NCBI GenBank assembly: GCA_048268105.1
Contig: JBLWWH010000008.1
Span: forward strand, 59,700-123,699
DNA length: 64,000 nt
Origin: Profundicola sp048268105
Lineage (GTDB): Bacteria > Bacteroidota > Bacteroidia > Flavobacteriales > Weeksellaceae
Direction: 5' to 3'
This document shows, piece by piece, positions 44,346 to 52,691 of the stretch. A model generated the notes under the pieces. That model did no database searches. It was not told the DNA's origin and worked only from the letters and a program-made list of their open reading frames with translations. The position numbers and the translations under genes were made by a program. Every line of letters begins with the position of its first letter. Positions within the stretch are counted from its first letter, which is position 1.

Positions 44346-44723
44346 ATGAAACATATTAATACACCCAATGCGCCGGCAGCCATTGGTCCTTATAGCCACG
44401 CAGTAGTAGTCAACGGAATGGTTTACACCTCTGGGCAAGTAGCAATGAATCCAGATACAAAGGAAATTGTTAGCAGTGGTGTTGCAGACGAGACCCATCA
44501 GGTAATGAAAAATTTAGAAGCTATCCTGAAAGAGGTTGGAACTTCTTTCGACAAAGTAATTAAAGCGACCATTTTCTTACAAAACATGGATGATTTTCCG
44601 ACGGTGAATGAGGTATATGGATCTTATTTAACTGAAGGTAAATTTCCTGCACGTGAAACGGTTCAAGTTGCTAGATTGCCTAGAAATGTGAATGTAGAAA
44701 TCTCAATGATTGCTTTAGTATAA
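44346..44723 (+). CDS. ridA: RidA family enamine/imine deaminase
   Basis: Hydrolyses reactive enamines/imines such as 2-aminoacrylate. The 125-residue protein has the whole RidA signature: NAPAAIGPYSHAV, YTSGQVAMNP, the catalytic-Arg segment ARETVQVARLPRNVNVEI, and the trimer-forming VLKDMDDF-like FLQNMDDFPTVNEVYGSYL. It sits 12 bp after lptD. Its stop and the next start overlap by one base (TAATG). Confidence 0.95.
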   Translation: MKHINTPNAPAAIGPYSHAVVVNGMVYTSGQVAMNPDTKEIVSSGVADETHQVMKNLEAILKEVGTSFDKVIKATIFLQNMDDFPTVNEVYGSYLTEGKFPARETVQVARLPRNVNVEISMIALV

Positions 44724-45169
44724 TGTGGGTTAGAAATACATTGGCCATTTTAGCAGGATTAGCCGTAGCCATGACACTCATTATGTTGGCGATTACAGCC
44801 AATAAAGTTTGGTTCGATGAGCTAGACAACATTGTTTTGTCACAAAAAGGCGATGTCTTCTATTATTGGCAAAGTGTGATAAAACAAGCGCCTACCAATT
44901 TCTTCATTGCCTTATTGGTTTCCTGTGGCGTGGGAGCAACGATTGGTGGTATAGTTACCGCTTATTTGGTCGTAAATGCTAGACAAGCTTATGCACTGTT
45001 TTTAGGTTTAATTTTATTCTTAATGGCAGTTGCAGACATTATTATCTTTACCAATCACCCAACTTGGTATGAAGTAGGATTGTTCTTTATATTTTTTCCG
45101 TTCTCTTGGTTAGGAGGTAAAATTGTGGATGAATTAATGAAGAATAAATTAATGCCCAACGATAAATAA
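44723..45169 (+). CDS. Four-helix membrane protein of unknown function
   Basis: A 148-residue, strongly hydrophobic protein with four predicted helices at about 6-25, 57-80, 87-110 and 114-130, a glycine-rich GVGATIGGIV segment in the second and a short lysine-rich tail. I do not recognise the family. The start overlaps the ridA stop by one base, so it is translationally coupled to ridA and may act with the lptD-ridA envelope operon, but this is only context. Confidence 0.6.
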   Translation: MWVRNTLAILAGLAVAMTLIMLAITANKVWFDELDNIVLSQKGDVFYYWQSVIKQAPTNFFIALLVSCGVGATIGGIVTAYLVVNARQAYALFLGLILFLMAVADIIIFTNHPTWYEVGLFFIFFPFSWLGGKIVDELMKNKLMPNDK

Positions 45170-45190
45170 TCGGGCAATAAAAACTTAGGT

Positions 45191-46672
45191 CTATTGAAGT
45201 GTTATAGACTTTCGCTTATAAATTTTCACGCTCTTATCGGGCGTGAATTCTTTTTCTATAGCATAATGTTTTTGTAAGCAAGTTGTATAGTATTCCATTA
45301 TGATAGAGTCACCACGTAATTGATTTCGGTCTTCGTCTACAATAATAAAGTTCGGCTTCTTTACCTCTAGAATATATCTAAGTTCACCCAGAGGGTCTTT
45401 TTGACTGTTCTTAACATGCTCATAGGTTGTTTGCCTCATTAAATTTGAGGGATGCATCGTAATCGCGGTGGGTGGCATAATATTCAATATCCAATATCCA
45501 ATATGCTCATTGAGAAAGAAAGAATTCTTAGGAAGTTCGGTTCCGTAGTTTTTTATTAGATAATGAGCTGTATTGTATCCTTCGCCGTTATAGAATCTAT
45601 TGTATTTCTTCTTAGAATCGATCAAGGTAGTTATTTCTAAATAAGACTCTATCGGTAATAAAATCAACAATGCAATAATAAGTTTAGGCGCAATTTTATG
45701 AATACTCTTAGGGAAATTGATCTTTGAGAATAATCCAAGAAAAATGATTAATAAAAATGGAAATACTTGAATTAAATAATGACCATTTACTTTACCACTT
45801 ATTAAAAACATAATAGCTTGACCGAAAAGCATGCTAAGCAACAAGTAAAAATTAAATCGATTTTCTTTAGGAAGAATAAATTTATATGCTAAGCCACAAA
45901 GTAGTGATATTACTAGAATGAGCGGCAATGTTTTTAAGGTTTGTTTAGATGCAGAACTATAGGCAATAGAAGCATCAATCACAGAAGTTTTTATCAATGG
46001 TAATTGATGGGTGAGGATATAGGGGAGTAAGCTTAAAATAACAGCAAATATGCTTCCTAGGCTTAAAAAGACACCTTTCTTAATTCCTGTTTTGTTCAAC
46101 CCTGCATGTAGACAAACAAAAGCATTCACAAAGAAAATAGCATAAGCGAGATTAAGTCTAAAATTGATAGCTAAACCAAATAAAAATCCAACAAGTATTA
46201 GGTTTTTAGATGAGTGTTTTTGGGTTAAATAATACATTCCCAATACTAAGGGAAGCGCTGCCAAATGTTCGGACATAACACCTTGCATAGCACCGAATAA
46301 GCTCAATAAATAGATACTGAGTAACCCCACAAAGAAGCTAGGTATTTTATCTAAATATGCTCGACTTAATTTGAAAGAGTAAAAGGCAGTGAAAGCAACT
46401 ACTAAAGCTCCTGCAGCGCGAATGGCAATCATGCTTTTTCCGAAAACGGCTATAATTCCGGCAAAAAAATAAAAAACCATAGGTGGTTTCAAATCCCAAT
46501 ATTTGGTATATGGCAAATAACCGTTCACCAAAGCTTGTCCCATTAATATAAAAGTACTTTCGTCGTGGTCTACATAATCCCGATAAAAGAAGGGGAATCG
46601 AATTAAAAGCGCTACAACAATAAAAATTAATAAGATTTGAAGCGGAGAAAGTTTAACTATTCTACTCCACAT
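45191..46672 (-). CDS. GT-C glycosyltransferase, ArnT/PMT-like (family 39)
   Basis: An integral-membrane glycosyltransferase using a polyprenyl-phosphate sugar donor. The 493-residue protein has 11-12 hydrophobic helices. The first periplasmic loop holds the catalytic DxE-like acidic pair in YVDHDESTFILMGQALVNG, followed by PYTKYWDLKPPMVFYFFAG, the hallmark of the ArnT/PMT-like fold. The C-terminal ~110 residues form a soluble periplasmic domain. Acceptor (glycan or lipid) unknown. Three bases after yaaA, so probably cotranscribed. Confidence 0.85.
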   Translation of the reverse strand: MWSRIVKLSPLQILLIFIVVALLIRFPFFYRDYVDHDESTFILMGQALVNGYLPYTKYWDLKPPMVFYFFAGIIAVFGKSMIAIRAAGALVVAFTAFYSFKLSRAYLDKIPSFFVGLLSIYLLSLFGAMQGVMSEHLAALPLVLGMYYLTQKHSSKNLILVGFLFGLAINFRLNLAYAIFFVNAFVCLHAGLNKTGIKKGVFLSLGSIFAVILSLLPYILTHQLPLIKTSVIDASIAYSSASKQTLKTLPLILVISLLCGLAYKFILPKENRFNFYLLLSMLFGQAIMFLISGKVNGHYLIQVFPFLLIIFLGLFSKINFPKSIHKIAPKLIIALLILLPIESYLEITTLIDSKKKYNRFYNGEGYNTAHYLIKNYGTELPKNSFFLNEHIGYWILNIMPPTAITMHPSNLMRQTTYEHVKNSQKDPLGELRYILEVKKPNFIIVDEDRNQLRGDSIIMEYYTTCLQKHYAIEKEFTPDKSVKIYKRKSITLQ

Positions 46673-46675
46673 ATA

Positions 46676-47434
46676 TTATCGCGTAAAAACTAATAAATCG
46701 TCAGTCGAAAGATTGTCATCATAAGCATAACCCATTCCGTCAAACTTTTTCAAGTCATCTAGTGAATTAGCTTTCGTTTTTGCACAATACAAAGCCATTT
46801 CACCTCTCGCTTTTTTGAAATAAACCGTGATTTGTTTTAACTCACCATTTCTGAAGTCTTTAAACTTAACATCAATCCATTTTCCTTTCATTTTATCTCT
46901 ATTTAAAACAGAAATATATTCTTTGCTAGAAAGGTCTAAAAGAAGTTCATCATCAGCAATTTGATCATTCACATAAGACGTAATTTTGTCCGACCAAAAT
47001 TCATATAGATTGTTGTGTTTACCAACTTTTAGGTCAGTCCCCATTTCTAATCGATAGGGCATTACGGCATCCGTAATTCTTAAAGTGCCATACAAACCAG
47101 ATAAAATAATCAGGTTTTCTTGAAAATACTTAATTTCATCTTTATTGAGTTGACTATCTCTCAAACCTCTATAGACTTCGCCGTCGAACATCCAGGCAGC
47201 TGGATATACATTTTCACCTTTGGTTTGTGCTTGCCATGAATGATTTCTTTCGTAGTTTAAAGCAGCTAAATCACTAGAAATCTTTTGTAAGTTCTGTAAT
47301 TTACGAGGAGATTTTTTGCTCAAACTCTCCATGATAACTTTCGCATCTTCTAAGAACTTTGGAGCGCTAAGTTCGGTTGGGATTTGATATTCTTTTTCAT
47401 TCAATCGCTTCGCTGGTGAAAGAAATATTTTCAT
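46676..47434 (-). CDS. yaaA: Peroxide stress protein YaaA (DUF328)
   Basis: YaaA limits intracellular free iron and protects DNA during peroxide stress in E. coli. The 252-residue protein carries its landmarks: SPAKRLNEKE, PAAWMFDGEVYRGL, the ILSGLYGTLRITDAVMPYRLEMGTDL block and DVKFKDFRNGEL. The HKKARG motif known from YaaA is FKKARGEMALYC here. It lacks a clear upstream partner; the glycosyltransferase follows in an operon. Confidence 0.94.
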   Translation of the reverse strand: MKIFLSPAKRLNEKEYQIPTELSAPKFLEDAKVIMESLSKKSPRKLQNLQKISSDLAALNYERNHSWQAQTKGENVYPAAWMFDGEVYRGLRDSQLNKDEIKYFQENLIILSGLYGTLRITDAVMPYRLEMGTDLKVGKHNNLYEFWSDKITSYVNDQIADDELLLDLSSKEYISVLNRDKMKGKWIDVKFKDFRNGELKQITVYFKKARGEMALYCAKTKANSLDDLKKFDGMGYAYDDNLSTDDLLVFTR

Positions 47435-47556
47435 GGTTTTAATTTTGGTTAAAGATAATCAACATCAAGCCTCAAAGCAAACTTATTCGATCATCTTGTG
47501 TTATATATATCTAGTAAATAGATGTATTTATGGAATCTGATAAAATTTAAAACAAT

Positions 47557-47588
47557 AAAAAAACCGCAACTTAAAAAATTGCGGTTTT
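47557..47588 (-). terminator. Intrinsic terminator after the phosphorylase gene
   Basis: On the minus strand a 10-bp stem (AAAACCGCAA/TTGCGGTTTT) is followed by T7, 20 bp after the phosphorylase stop. Confidence 0.92.
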
Positions 47589-47607
47589 CATTATAATCAA
47601 TAACTAA

Positions 47608-49266
47608 TTAAACGTTATACATTTTCTCATAATAATCATGTGCCATTCTATCAGAATCGAAGAAAGGAACAACCTCTGTCATAGCATTCATTACCTTCTT
47701 GTACCAAGCTTTCGAATCATCATAATATAATGGAACAATTTCGTCTTCTAATACTTTGTACAAGTTATCTAAATCTTGTTGGTCTTGCTCGTAAATAGGA
47801 AGTTTGTGATCTACAATCGGTAAAACAAATGAACAATCAGGACTCATTTCGTGGAATTCTCTAATCCACCCATCATTTGTAGATAGGTTTAAAGATCCAT
47901 TCATAGCTGCTGTCATTCCACTTGTTCCTGAAGCTTCTCTAGTAACTCTCGGGTTGTTTAACCAAATATCCGAACCATCTTTTAATAACTTAGAAAGTGC
48001 TAATTCATATCCAGCCAAAACAGCCATATTTTTAAGTCCAAAGCTCATTTCTACTAATGAATCATACTGTCTGATAGCGTTATAATCCATTGGATAAGGC
48101 TTACCGGCAAAAATAATTTGAACTGGCTTTTCCGGATTATTTAATAATTTCTCAAAACGAGCAAAATCTCTTGTGATTAAGTCGGCACGCTTATATTCCG
48201 CAAATCTTCTTGCCCAAACAATCGTTAGAACATCTTCGTCAAACCATTTTCCTGTTTGATCCGCAACTTCTTTGAATAATTCTCGTTTTAGCTCCTTTTT
48301 GCGGGAAACTAAGTTTTTAGCATTCTTTTTAGCTCTAGCTTGTTCTAATCTATCATCTGCCCAATACAGTTTGTTTTGAGAGTTGGTAACATGATCTATT
48401 TCACAAACACCATCATATTTTTCCCACATGCCGCGAGCTACCTCACCATGTAATTTCGAAACTCCGTTGGCTTTTCTAGCTAAACGTAGAGCAACTAATG
48501 AATGGTTGAATTCATCGTCTTGAATACCAGAAATAGCTCTCACATCTTCTAGTGACATCCCATTGAAAAAGCCCATTTGATCTAATTCGTGGATATTATG
48601 TTTTTCGTTACCAGCCTCCTCTGGTGTATGGGTAGTGAAAACTAATTTTTCTCTTAATTTTTCTTGTCCTATTTTTGGTAACCAGTGGAAAACAGCAGAT
48701 AATGCATGAGCTTCGTTAAAGTGATATACTTCTGGATCGTAGTTTAATTCATCTAATAATTTAGCTCCACCAATTCCCAACACCATACTTTGTGCGATTT
48801 TGGCTTTAGGATCAGAATCATACAATTTAAAGGTAGTAGATCTTGCCAAGAAGTCATTTTCTGGAACATCTGTACTTAATAGGAATAATGGCACAGTTCC
48901 AAATTGCTTAGGATCTAAGTAATAAGCTTTCACCCAAACTGGATGACCAGTAATATTAATAGTGAACTTGATACCGGTGTCTTGTAAGAAATGATAAATC
49001 TTTTCTTGGAACAAAGCACCCATTTTTCTGTCCTCTTTTTTATATTGGTCATAATAGCCATACTTCCATAAGATACCAATTCCAATTAAGTTTTGTTTGG
49101 TATCATATGCAGATCTCATGTGAGAACCCGCTAGGAAACCTAAACCTCCAGAATAAATTTTTAAACTTTGGTCGATACCGTATTCCATGCAGAAATAAAC
49201 AGATGACTTTTTATATTTCGGGTCGAATTTATACGGATGCTGAAATGCTTTAAGCAATTTACTCAT
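47608..49266 (-). CDS. Alpha-glucan phosphorylase family protein (GT35), PLP lysine position occupied by Thr
   Basis: Short-form GT35 (552 residues) related to glycogen/maltodextrin phosphorylase: the N-terminal YFCMEYGIDQSLKIYSGGLGFLAG, VYHFNEAHA, THTPEEAGNEKH and VTREASGTSGM. In active phosphorylases the residue after that last GxxxxGM stretch is the lysine that binds pyridoxal phosphate (EASGTGNMK in muscle enzyme, GTSGMK in short forms). Here the codon is ACA (Thr452). The rest of the motif, AAMNGSLNLSTNDGW, is intact. The enzyme may be inactive or work without a Schiff base; I am unsure whether this is a clade feature. Confidence 0.8.
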   Translation of the reverse strand: MSKLLKAFQHPYKFDPKYKKSSVYFCMEYGIDQSLKIYSGGLGFLAGSHMRSAYDTKQNLIGIGILWKYGYYDQYKKEDRKMGALFQEKIYHFLQDTGIKFTINITGHPVWVKAYYLDPKQFGTVPLFLLSTDVPENDFLARSTTFKLYDSDPKAKIAQSMVLGIGGAKLLDELNYDPEVYHFNEAHALSAVFHWLPKIGQEKLREKLVFTTHTPEEAGNEKHNIHELDQMGFFNGMSLEDVRAISGIQDDEFNHSLVALRLARKANGVSKLHGEVARGMWEKYDGVCEIDHVTNSQNKLYWADDRLEQARAKKNAKNLVSRKKELKRELFKEVADQTGKWFDEDVLTIVWARRFAEYKRADLITRDFARFEKLLNNPEKPVQIIFAGKPYPMDYNAIRQYDSLVEMSFGLKNMAVLAGYELALSKLLKDGSDIWLNNPRVTREASGTSGMTAAMNGSLNLSTNDGWIREFHEMSPDCSFVLPIVDHKLPIYEQDQQDLDNLYKVLEDEIVPLYYDDSKAWYKKVMNAMTEVVPFFDSDRMAHDYYEKMYNV

Positions 49267-49438
49267 GTTAATTATATTAAAATATGGTCACAAAAGTAAG
49301 CTTTATTTACCTAAAATAAAAACTAAGTGTATAAATAACACTTAATCATATAATGTTTTGTTAAAGTTTCGCTTTTTCATAGCAATCAGAGAGTTAAAAT
49401 GCTTTTTATCATAGCTATATTTTAAGGTTTAGATGCTT

Positions 49439-49454
49439 TAATTTTGTAATTTTG
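49439..49454 (+). promoter_or_regulatory. Two tandem -7 elements before the oxidoreductase beta-subunit gene
   Basis: TAATTTTG occurs twice back to back (49439-49446 and 49447-49454), each fitting TAnnTTTG. The second ends 4 bp before the ATG at 49459, so transcripts would be almost or fully leaderless. Confidence 0.5.
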
Positions 49455-49458
49455 TCCT

Positions 49459-50475
49459 ATGACACAAGTATTAACTTCAAAAGATTTTGTATCTGATCAA
49501 GACATCAAATGGTGTCCTGGTTGTGGAGATTACTCTATCCTAAAGCAGATGCAAAGCGTTTTGCCTGAATTAGGCTTAGATAAAGAAGATATTGTTTTTA
49601 TTTCAGGAATCGGATGTTCATCTCGTTTCCCATATTATATGGATACCTATGGAATGCACAGTATTCATGGTAGGGCTCCTGCAGTTGCTTCGGGAACCAA
49701 AATTGCCAATAAAGACCTACATGTTTGGGTAATTACGGGAGATGGTGATAGTTTATCCATTGGTGGAAACCATTTTATACATGCTTTCCGTAGAAATATG
49801 GATTTCAACATTTTATTGTTTAATAATGAGATTTATGGTTTAACAAAGGGGCAATATTCACCGACATCAACCCAAGGTCTTAAGACGAAATCCTCACCTT
49901 ATGGTTCATTGGATTATCCTTTTAATCCTTTGGGCGTTGCCTTAGGTGCAGATGCTACTTTTGTAGCTCGTTCTATGGATAGAGATCCTGTGCATCTAAG
50001 AGAAATGATGCGTCGTACGGCAGATCATAAAGGGACTTCGCTTTTAGAGGTTTATCAAAATTGTCCCATTTTCAACGATGGAATTTTTGAAGAATTCACC
50101 GATAAAAAGAAAAGATCTAGCAACGCTATTTATGTAGAACATGGTCAACCAATGATTTTTGGAGCAGAAGAGGAGTTAGGTTTAGTATTAGACGGAACCA
50201 CAGCTCGCGTTGTAAAATATAAAGAATTGGGGATGAGTGCAGATGATTTATGGATTCATGACGAACAAGACATTACCAAAGCCCAAATTTTGAGTCATCT
50301 ATTCGATGATCCCAAAGAAACTGAATTCCCAAGACCTTTTGGTGTGCTCTATTCAATCGAAAGACCAACTTATGAAGAGTTGTTGTTTGAGCAATTGAAT
50401 CATGTAATGGAATCGAATCCATCGCCTAAATTAGATGATATTCTTGCTGGGAAAAACACCTGGGAAGTTAATTAG
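49459..50475 (+). CDS. 2-oxoacid:ferredoxin oxidoreductase beta subunit
   Basis: The TPP- and Fe-S-binding subunit of a 2-oxoacid (probably 2-oxoglutarate) ferredoxin oxidoreductase. In its 338 residues it has the CPGCGD cluster motif at 19-24, a GIGCSSRF pocket, the TPP Mg-binding GDGDSLSIGGNH, and NNEIYGLTKGQYSPTS. The gene for the alpha/gamma subunit is usually adjacent in Bacteroidetes but is absent here: upstream is the divergent phosphorylase and downstream a terminator. It is therefore an orphan in this window. Confidence 0.9.
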   Translation: MTQVLTSKDFVSDQDIKWCPGCGDYSILKQMQSVLPELGLDKEDIVFISGIGCSSRFPYYMDTYGMHSIHGRAPAVASGTKIANKDLHVWVITGDGDSLSIGGNHFIHAFRRNMDFNILLFNNEIYGLTKGQYSPTSTQGLKTKSSPYGSLDYPFNPLGVALGADATFVARSMDRDPVHLREMMRRTADHKGTSLLEVYQNCPIFNDGIFEEFTDKKKRSSNAIYVEHGQPMIFGAEEELGLVLDGTTARVVKYKELGMSADDLWIHDEQDITKAQILSHLFDDPKETEFPRPFGVLYSIERPTYEELLFEQLNHVMESNPSPKLDDILAGKNTWEVN

Positions 50476-50497
50476 GATAATTTAAAGTTTTAAAATA

Positions 50498-50535
50498 AAA
50501 TCTCATGATATCCAGATTGTCATGAGATTTTTTTT
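50498..50535 (+). terminator. Intrinsic terminator after the oxidoreductase beta-subunit gene
   Basis: A perfect 11-bp stem (AAATCTCATGA/TCATGAGATTT) with an 11-nt loop is followed by T8. Confidence 0.93.
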
Positions 50536-50688
50536 ATGTCTAAAACTCTAAATTGGATCCGATTTAAATGAATTAGCCATCTACCTCATCGAATGATTAT
50601 TTGCTCTACATTTAAGCATTATTTACTAGATATAAACCCAATAATCTTCATTATAATATAACAAAACATAAATTTGTTTTTAGTAATT

Positions 50689-50712
50689 AATTTATGAGCG
50701 TGGTCATAAATT
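50689..50712. promoter_or_regulatory. CRP/FNR-like palindrome upstream of the nitrite-reduction cluster
   Basis: Perfect 9-bp inverted repeat AATTTATGA-N6-TCATAAATT. Its core TGA-N6-TCA resembles CRP-family operators. The right arm overlaps the second TAAATTTG -7 element (50707-50714). Binding by a CRP/FNR-type regulator is inference. Confidence 0.5.
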
Positions 50713-50822
50713 TGAATTTTAGAAACAATATAAATTATAGATATTCAGAGTTTTTGTATGCTTTTTTGGATAATATGTAATTTTAATTAACTAATTTTAA
50801 CTAATGTGAAAAATCTAGTTCT

Positions 50823-52073
50823 ATGAAGAAGATTTTTAGTTTTAGTTTAATGTTGGTATTTGGATTTGCTTTAGCACAATTCAATATTTCAGCTGAGTTA
50901 CGTCCTCGCTTTGAATACAGACATGGTTACAAAACCTTAATGCCAGATGAGGTTAAAGCAGCTTCTTCTGTCTCTCAAAGAACAAGATTGAATACTCATT
51001 ATATTCACGAGAATTTAGAATTATATTTAAGCTTGCAAGATGTGCGTGTTTGGGGGGATGTTCCGCAGTTAAATATTTCTGATAAGAATGGGTCGATGAT
51101 TCATCAAGCCTGGGGTAAATTCAAGTTTGGAGAAGCATCTTCTATTAAATTAGGTCGACAGGTAATCTCTTACAACGATCATAGATTCTTTGGTGATGTT
51201 GGTTGGACACAACAAGCCCGAAGCCATGACGCCGCTCTTTATTCCTATAATAAAAATATCTTTAAACTGGATTTAGGATTAGCTTATAACCAAAGTTCAG
51301 AAGCTCTATTTGGGAATGATTTATTGACAACAGATACTTATAAATCTATGCAATATGTTTGGATGCATAAGGATTGGGCTAATTTCTCTGGGAGTCTATT
51401 ATTTGCAAATATAGGATGGCAACATTTGGATGCAACGAATGCAGATAACAATGAGGCTCGTTTTAATCAAACGATTGGAACGCATTTAAAATATGGTCGA
51501 GGTGCTTTAGCTTTGAGAGGAAACGCCTATCATCAATTTGGAAAAGATGTTTTTGATAATGATTTAAACGCATATTTATTAGGTTTAGAAGTAGATTATA
51601 ACTTCACAGATCATCTTAAATTAGGGATAGGAGCAGAGGTTCTAAGTGGTAATGACAATAATATAATCCATGAGGGCGAAAATAATGCTTTCACGCCTTT
51701 TTTTGGTACTAACCACAAATTCAACGGATGGATGGATTACTTCTATGTTGGAAATCATGCAAATTCTGTGGGATTAGTTGATTTGCAAATTAATGGAAAA
51801 TTTAAAATTCAAGATAAATCAAGTTTGCAAATGGCTGTGCATCATTTTATGACAGCTGCTGATTTTGAGCAGAAAAATTTAGGGACTGAAGTGGATCTTT
51901 CTTTCAGTCATCAGATGCAGAAAGATGTGAATTTGCAAGTAGGTTATTCGCATATGTTCCCTTCGGAGGGATTGGAGTTGTTAAAAGGAAATGATGATGG
52001 AAATACAAACAATTGGGCTTGGGTAATGTTTAGTATTAATCCAACTTTATTCACATCAAATAATAATCAATAA
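50823..52073 (+). CDS. Outer-membrane porin, alginate-export-like
   Basis: Signal peptide (ending ALAQ) plus a ~395-residue amphipathic beta-barrel: FNISAELRPRFEYRHGYK at the start, repeated alternating strands such as SSIKLGRQVISYNDHRFF and LGLEVDYNFTDHLKLGIGAEV, and a final strand WAWVMFSINPTLF. It resembles alginate-export family porins. Its place directly before nrfHA, 11 bp away, suggests it admits nitrite or nitrate or an electron donor into the periplasm (inference). First gene of the nrf cluster. Confidence 0.82.
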   Translation: MKKIFSFSLMLVFGFALAQFNISAELRPRFEYRHGYKTLMPDEVKAASSVSQRTRLNTHYIHENLELYLSLQDVRVWGDVPQLNISDKNGSMIHQAWGKFKFGEASSIKLGRQVISYNDHRFFGDVGWTQQARSHDAALYSYNKNIFKLDLGLAYNQSSEALFGNDLLTTDTYKSMQYVWMHKDWANFSGSLLFANIGWQHLDATNADNNEARFNQTIGTHLKYGRGALALRGNAYHQFGKDVFDNDLNAYLLGLEVDYNFTDHLKLGIGAEVLSGNDNNIIHEGENNAFTPFFGTNHKFNGWMDYFYVGNHANSVGLVDLQINGKFKIQDKSSLQMAVHHFMTAADFEQKNLGTEVDLSFSHQMQKDVNLQVGYSHMFPSEGLELLKGNDDGNTNNWAWVMFSINPTLFTSNNNQ

Positions 52074-52084
52074 AAAAATGCATT

Positions 52085-52690
52085 ATGCGTTTTAATAATT
52101 TTTTACCTGAAGATGCTAAATGGAGAAACGTTGCTATAATTCTATTAGCAATTACGGTGGGTTTAGGTTTTTTTATGGCCAGAGAAGCTAAGATTTTTTC
52201 TTATCTCTCAGATGATCCACAAGCTTGTGTGAATTGTCACGTAATGACTCCGGTTTATAATAGTTGGATGCATAGCTCACACAGAGAATGGGCGAGTTGT
52301 AATGATTGTCATGTGCCGCACAATAATATTTTCAATCAATATTATTTTAAGGCGAAAGATGGTTTATTTCATGCATCCGTGTTCACGGCGAGAGCAGAAC
52401 CAGACGTTATGTTTATGCGAGTAGCTTCAGAAGAAGTGGTTCAAAACAATTGTATTCGGTGTCATGTTCAGCAAGTAACACAGGTTAAATATGATGGGTA
52501 TATAGAAGATCATTATAGTAATCGAACAGACAGACAATGCTGGTCTTGTCACAAAGAAGTGCCACATGGTAAAATTCATGGGCTAACCACAATAAGGAAC
52601 AATATAGCACCGATTCCAACTGATACAGATGGAACGGTGGTGCCTAAGTGGTTGAAAGAACAAATTAAAGAAAAAGCAAAAAACAAATAA
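52085..52690 (+). CDS. nrfH: Cytochrome c nitrite reductase small subunit NrfH
   Basis: Membrane-anchored tetraheme quinol dehydrogenase that passes electrons to NrfA. The 201 residues contain a single N-terminal transmembrane helix (about 16-36) and exactly four CxxCH motifs: CVNCH at 48-52, CNDCH, CIRCH and CWSCH. Member of the NapC/NirT family. It ends one base before the nrfA ATG. Confidence 0.95.
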   Translation: MRFNNFLPEDAKWRNVAIILLAITVGLGFFMAREAKIFSYLSDDPQACVNCHVMTPVYNSWMHSSHREWASCNDCHVPHNNIFNQYYFKAKDGLFHASVFTARAEPDVMFMRVASEEVVQNNCIRCHVQQVTQVKYDGYIEDHYSNRTDRQCWSCHKEVPHGKIHGLTTIRNNIAPIPTDTDGTVVPKWLKEQIKEKAKNK

Positions 52691-52691
52691 G

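Larger units (their letters stand above)
50476..50822. other. 347-bp regulatory intergenic region before the nrf cluster
   Basis: After the terminator this region holds no ORF of note. It has CATAAATTTG twice (50667-50676 and 50705-50714), each containing a TAAATTTG -7 element, and the palindrome at 50689-50712. About 108 bp of AT-rich leader separate the second element from the porin ATG. Confidence 0.75.
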
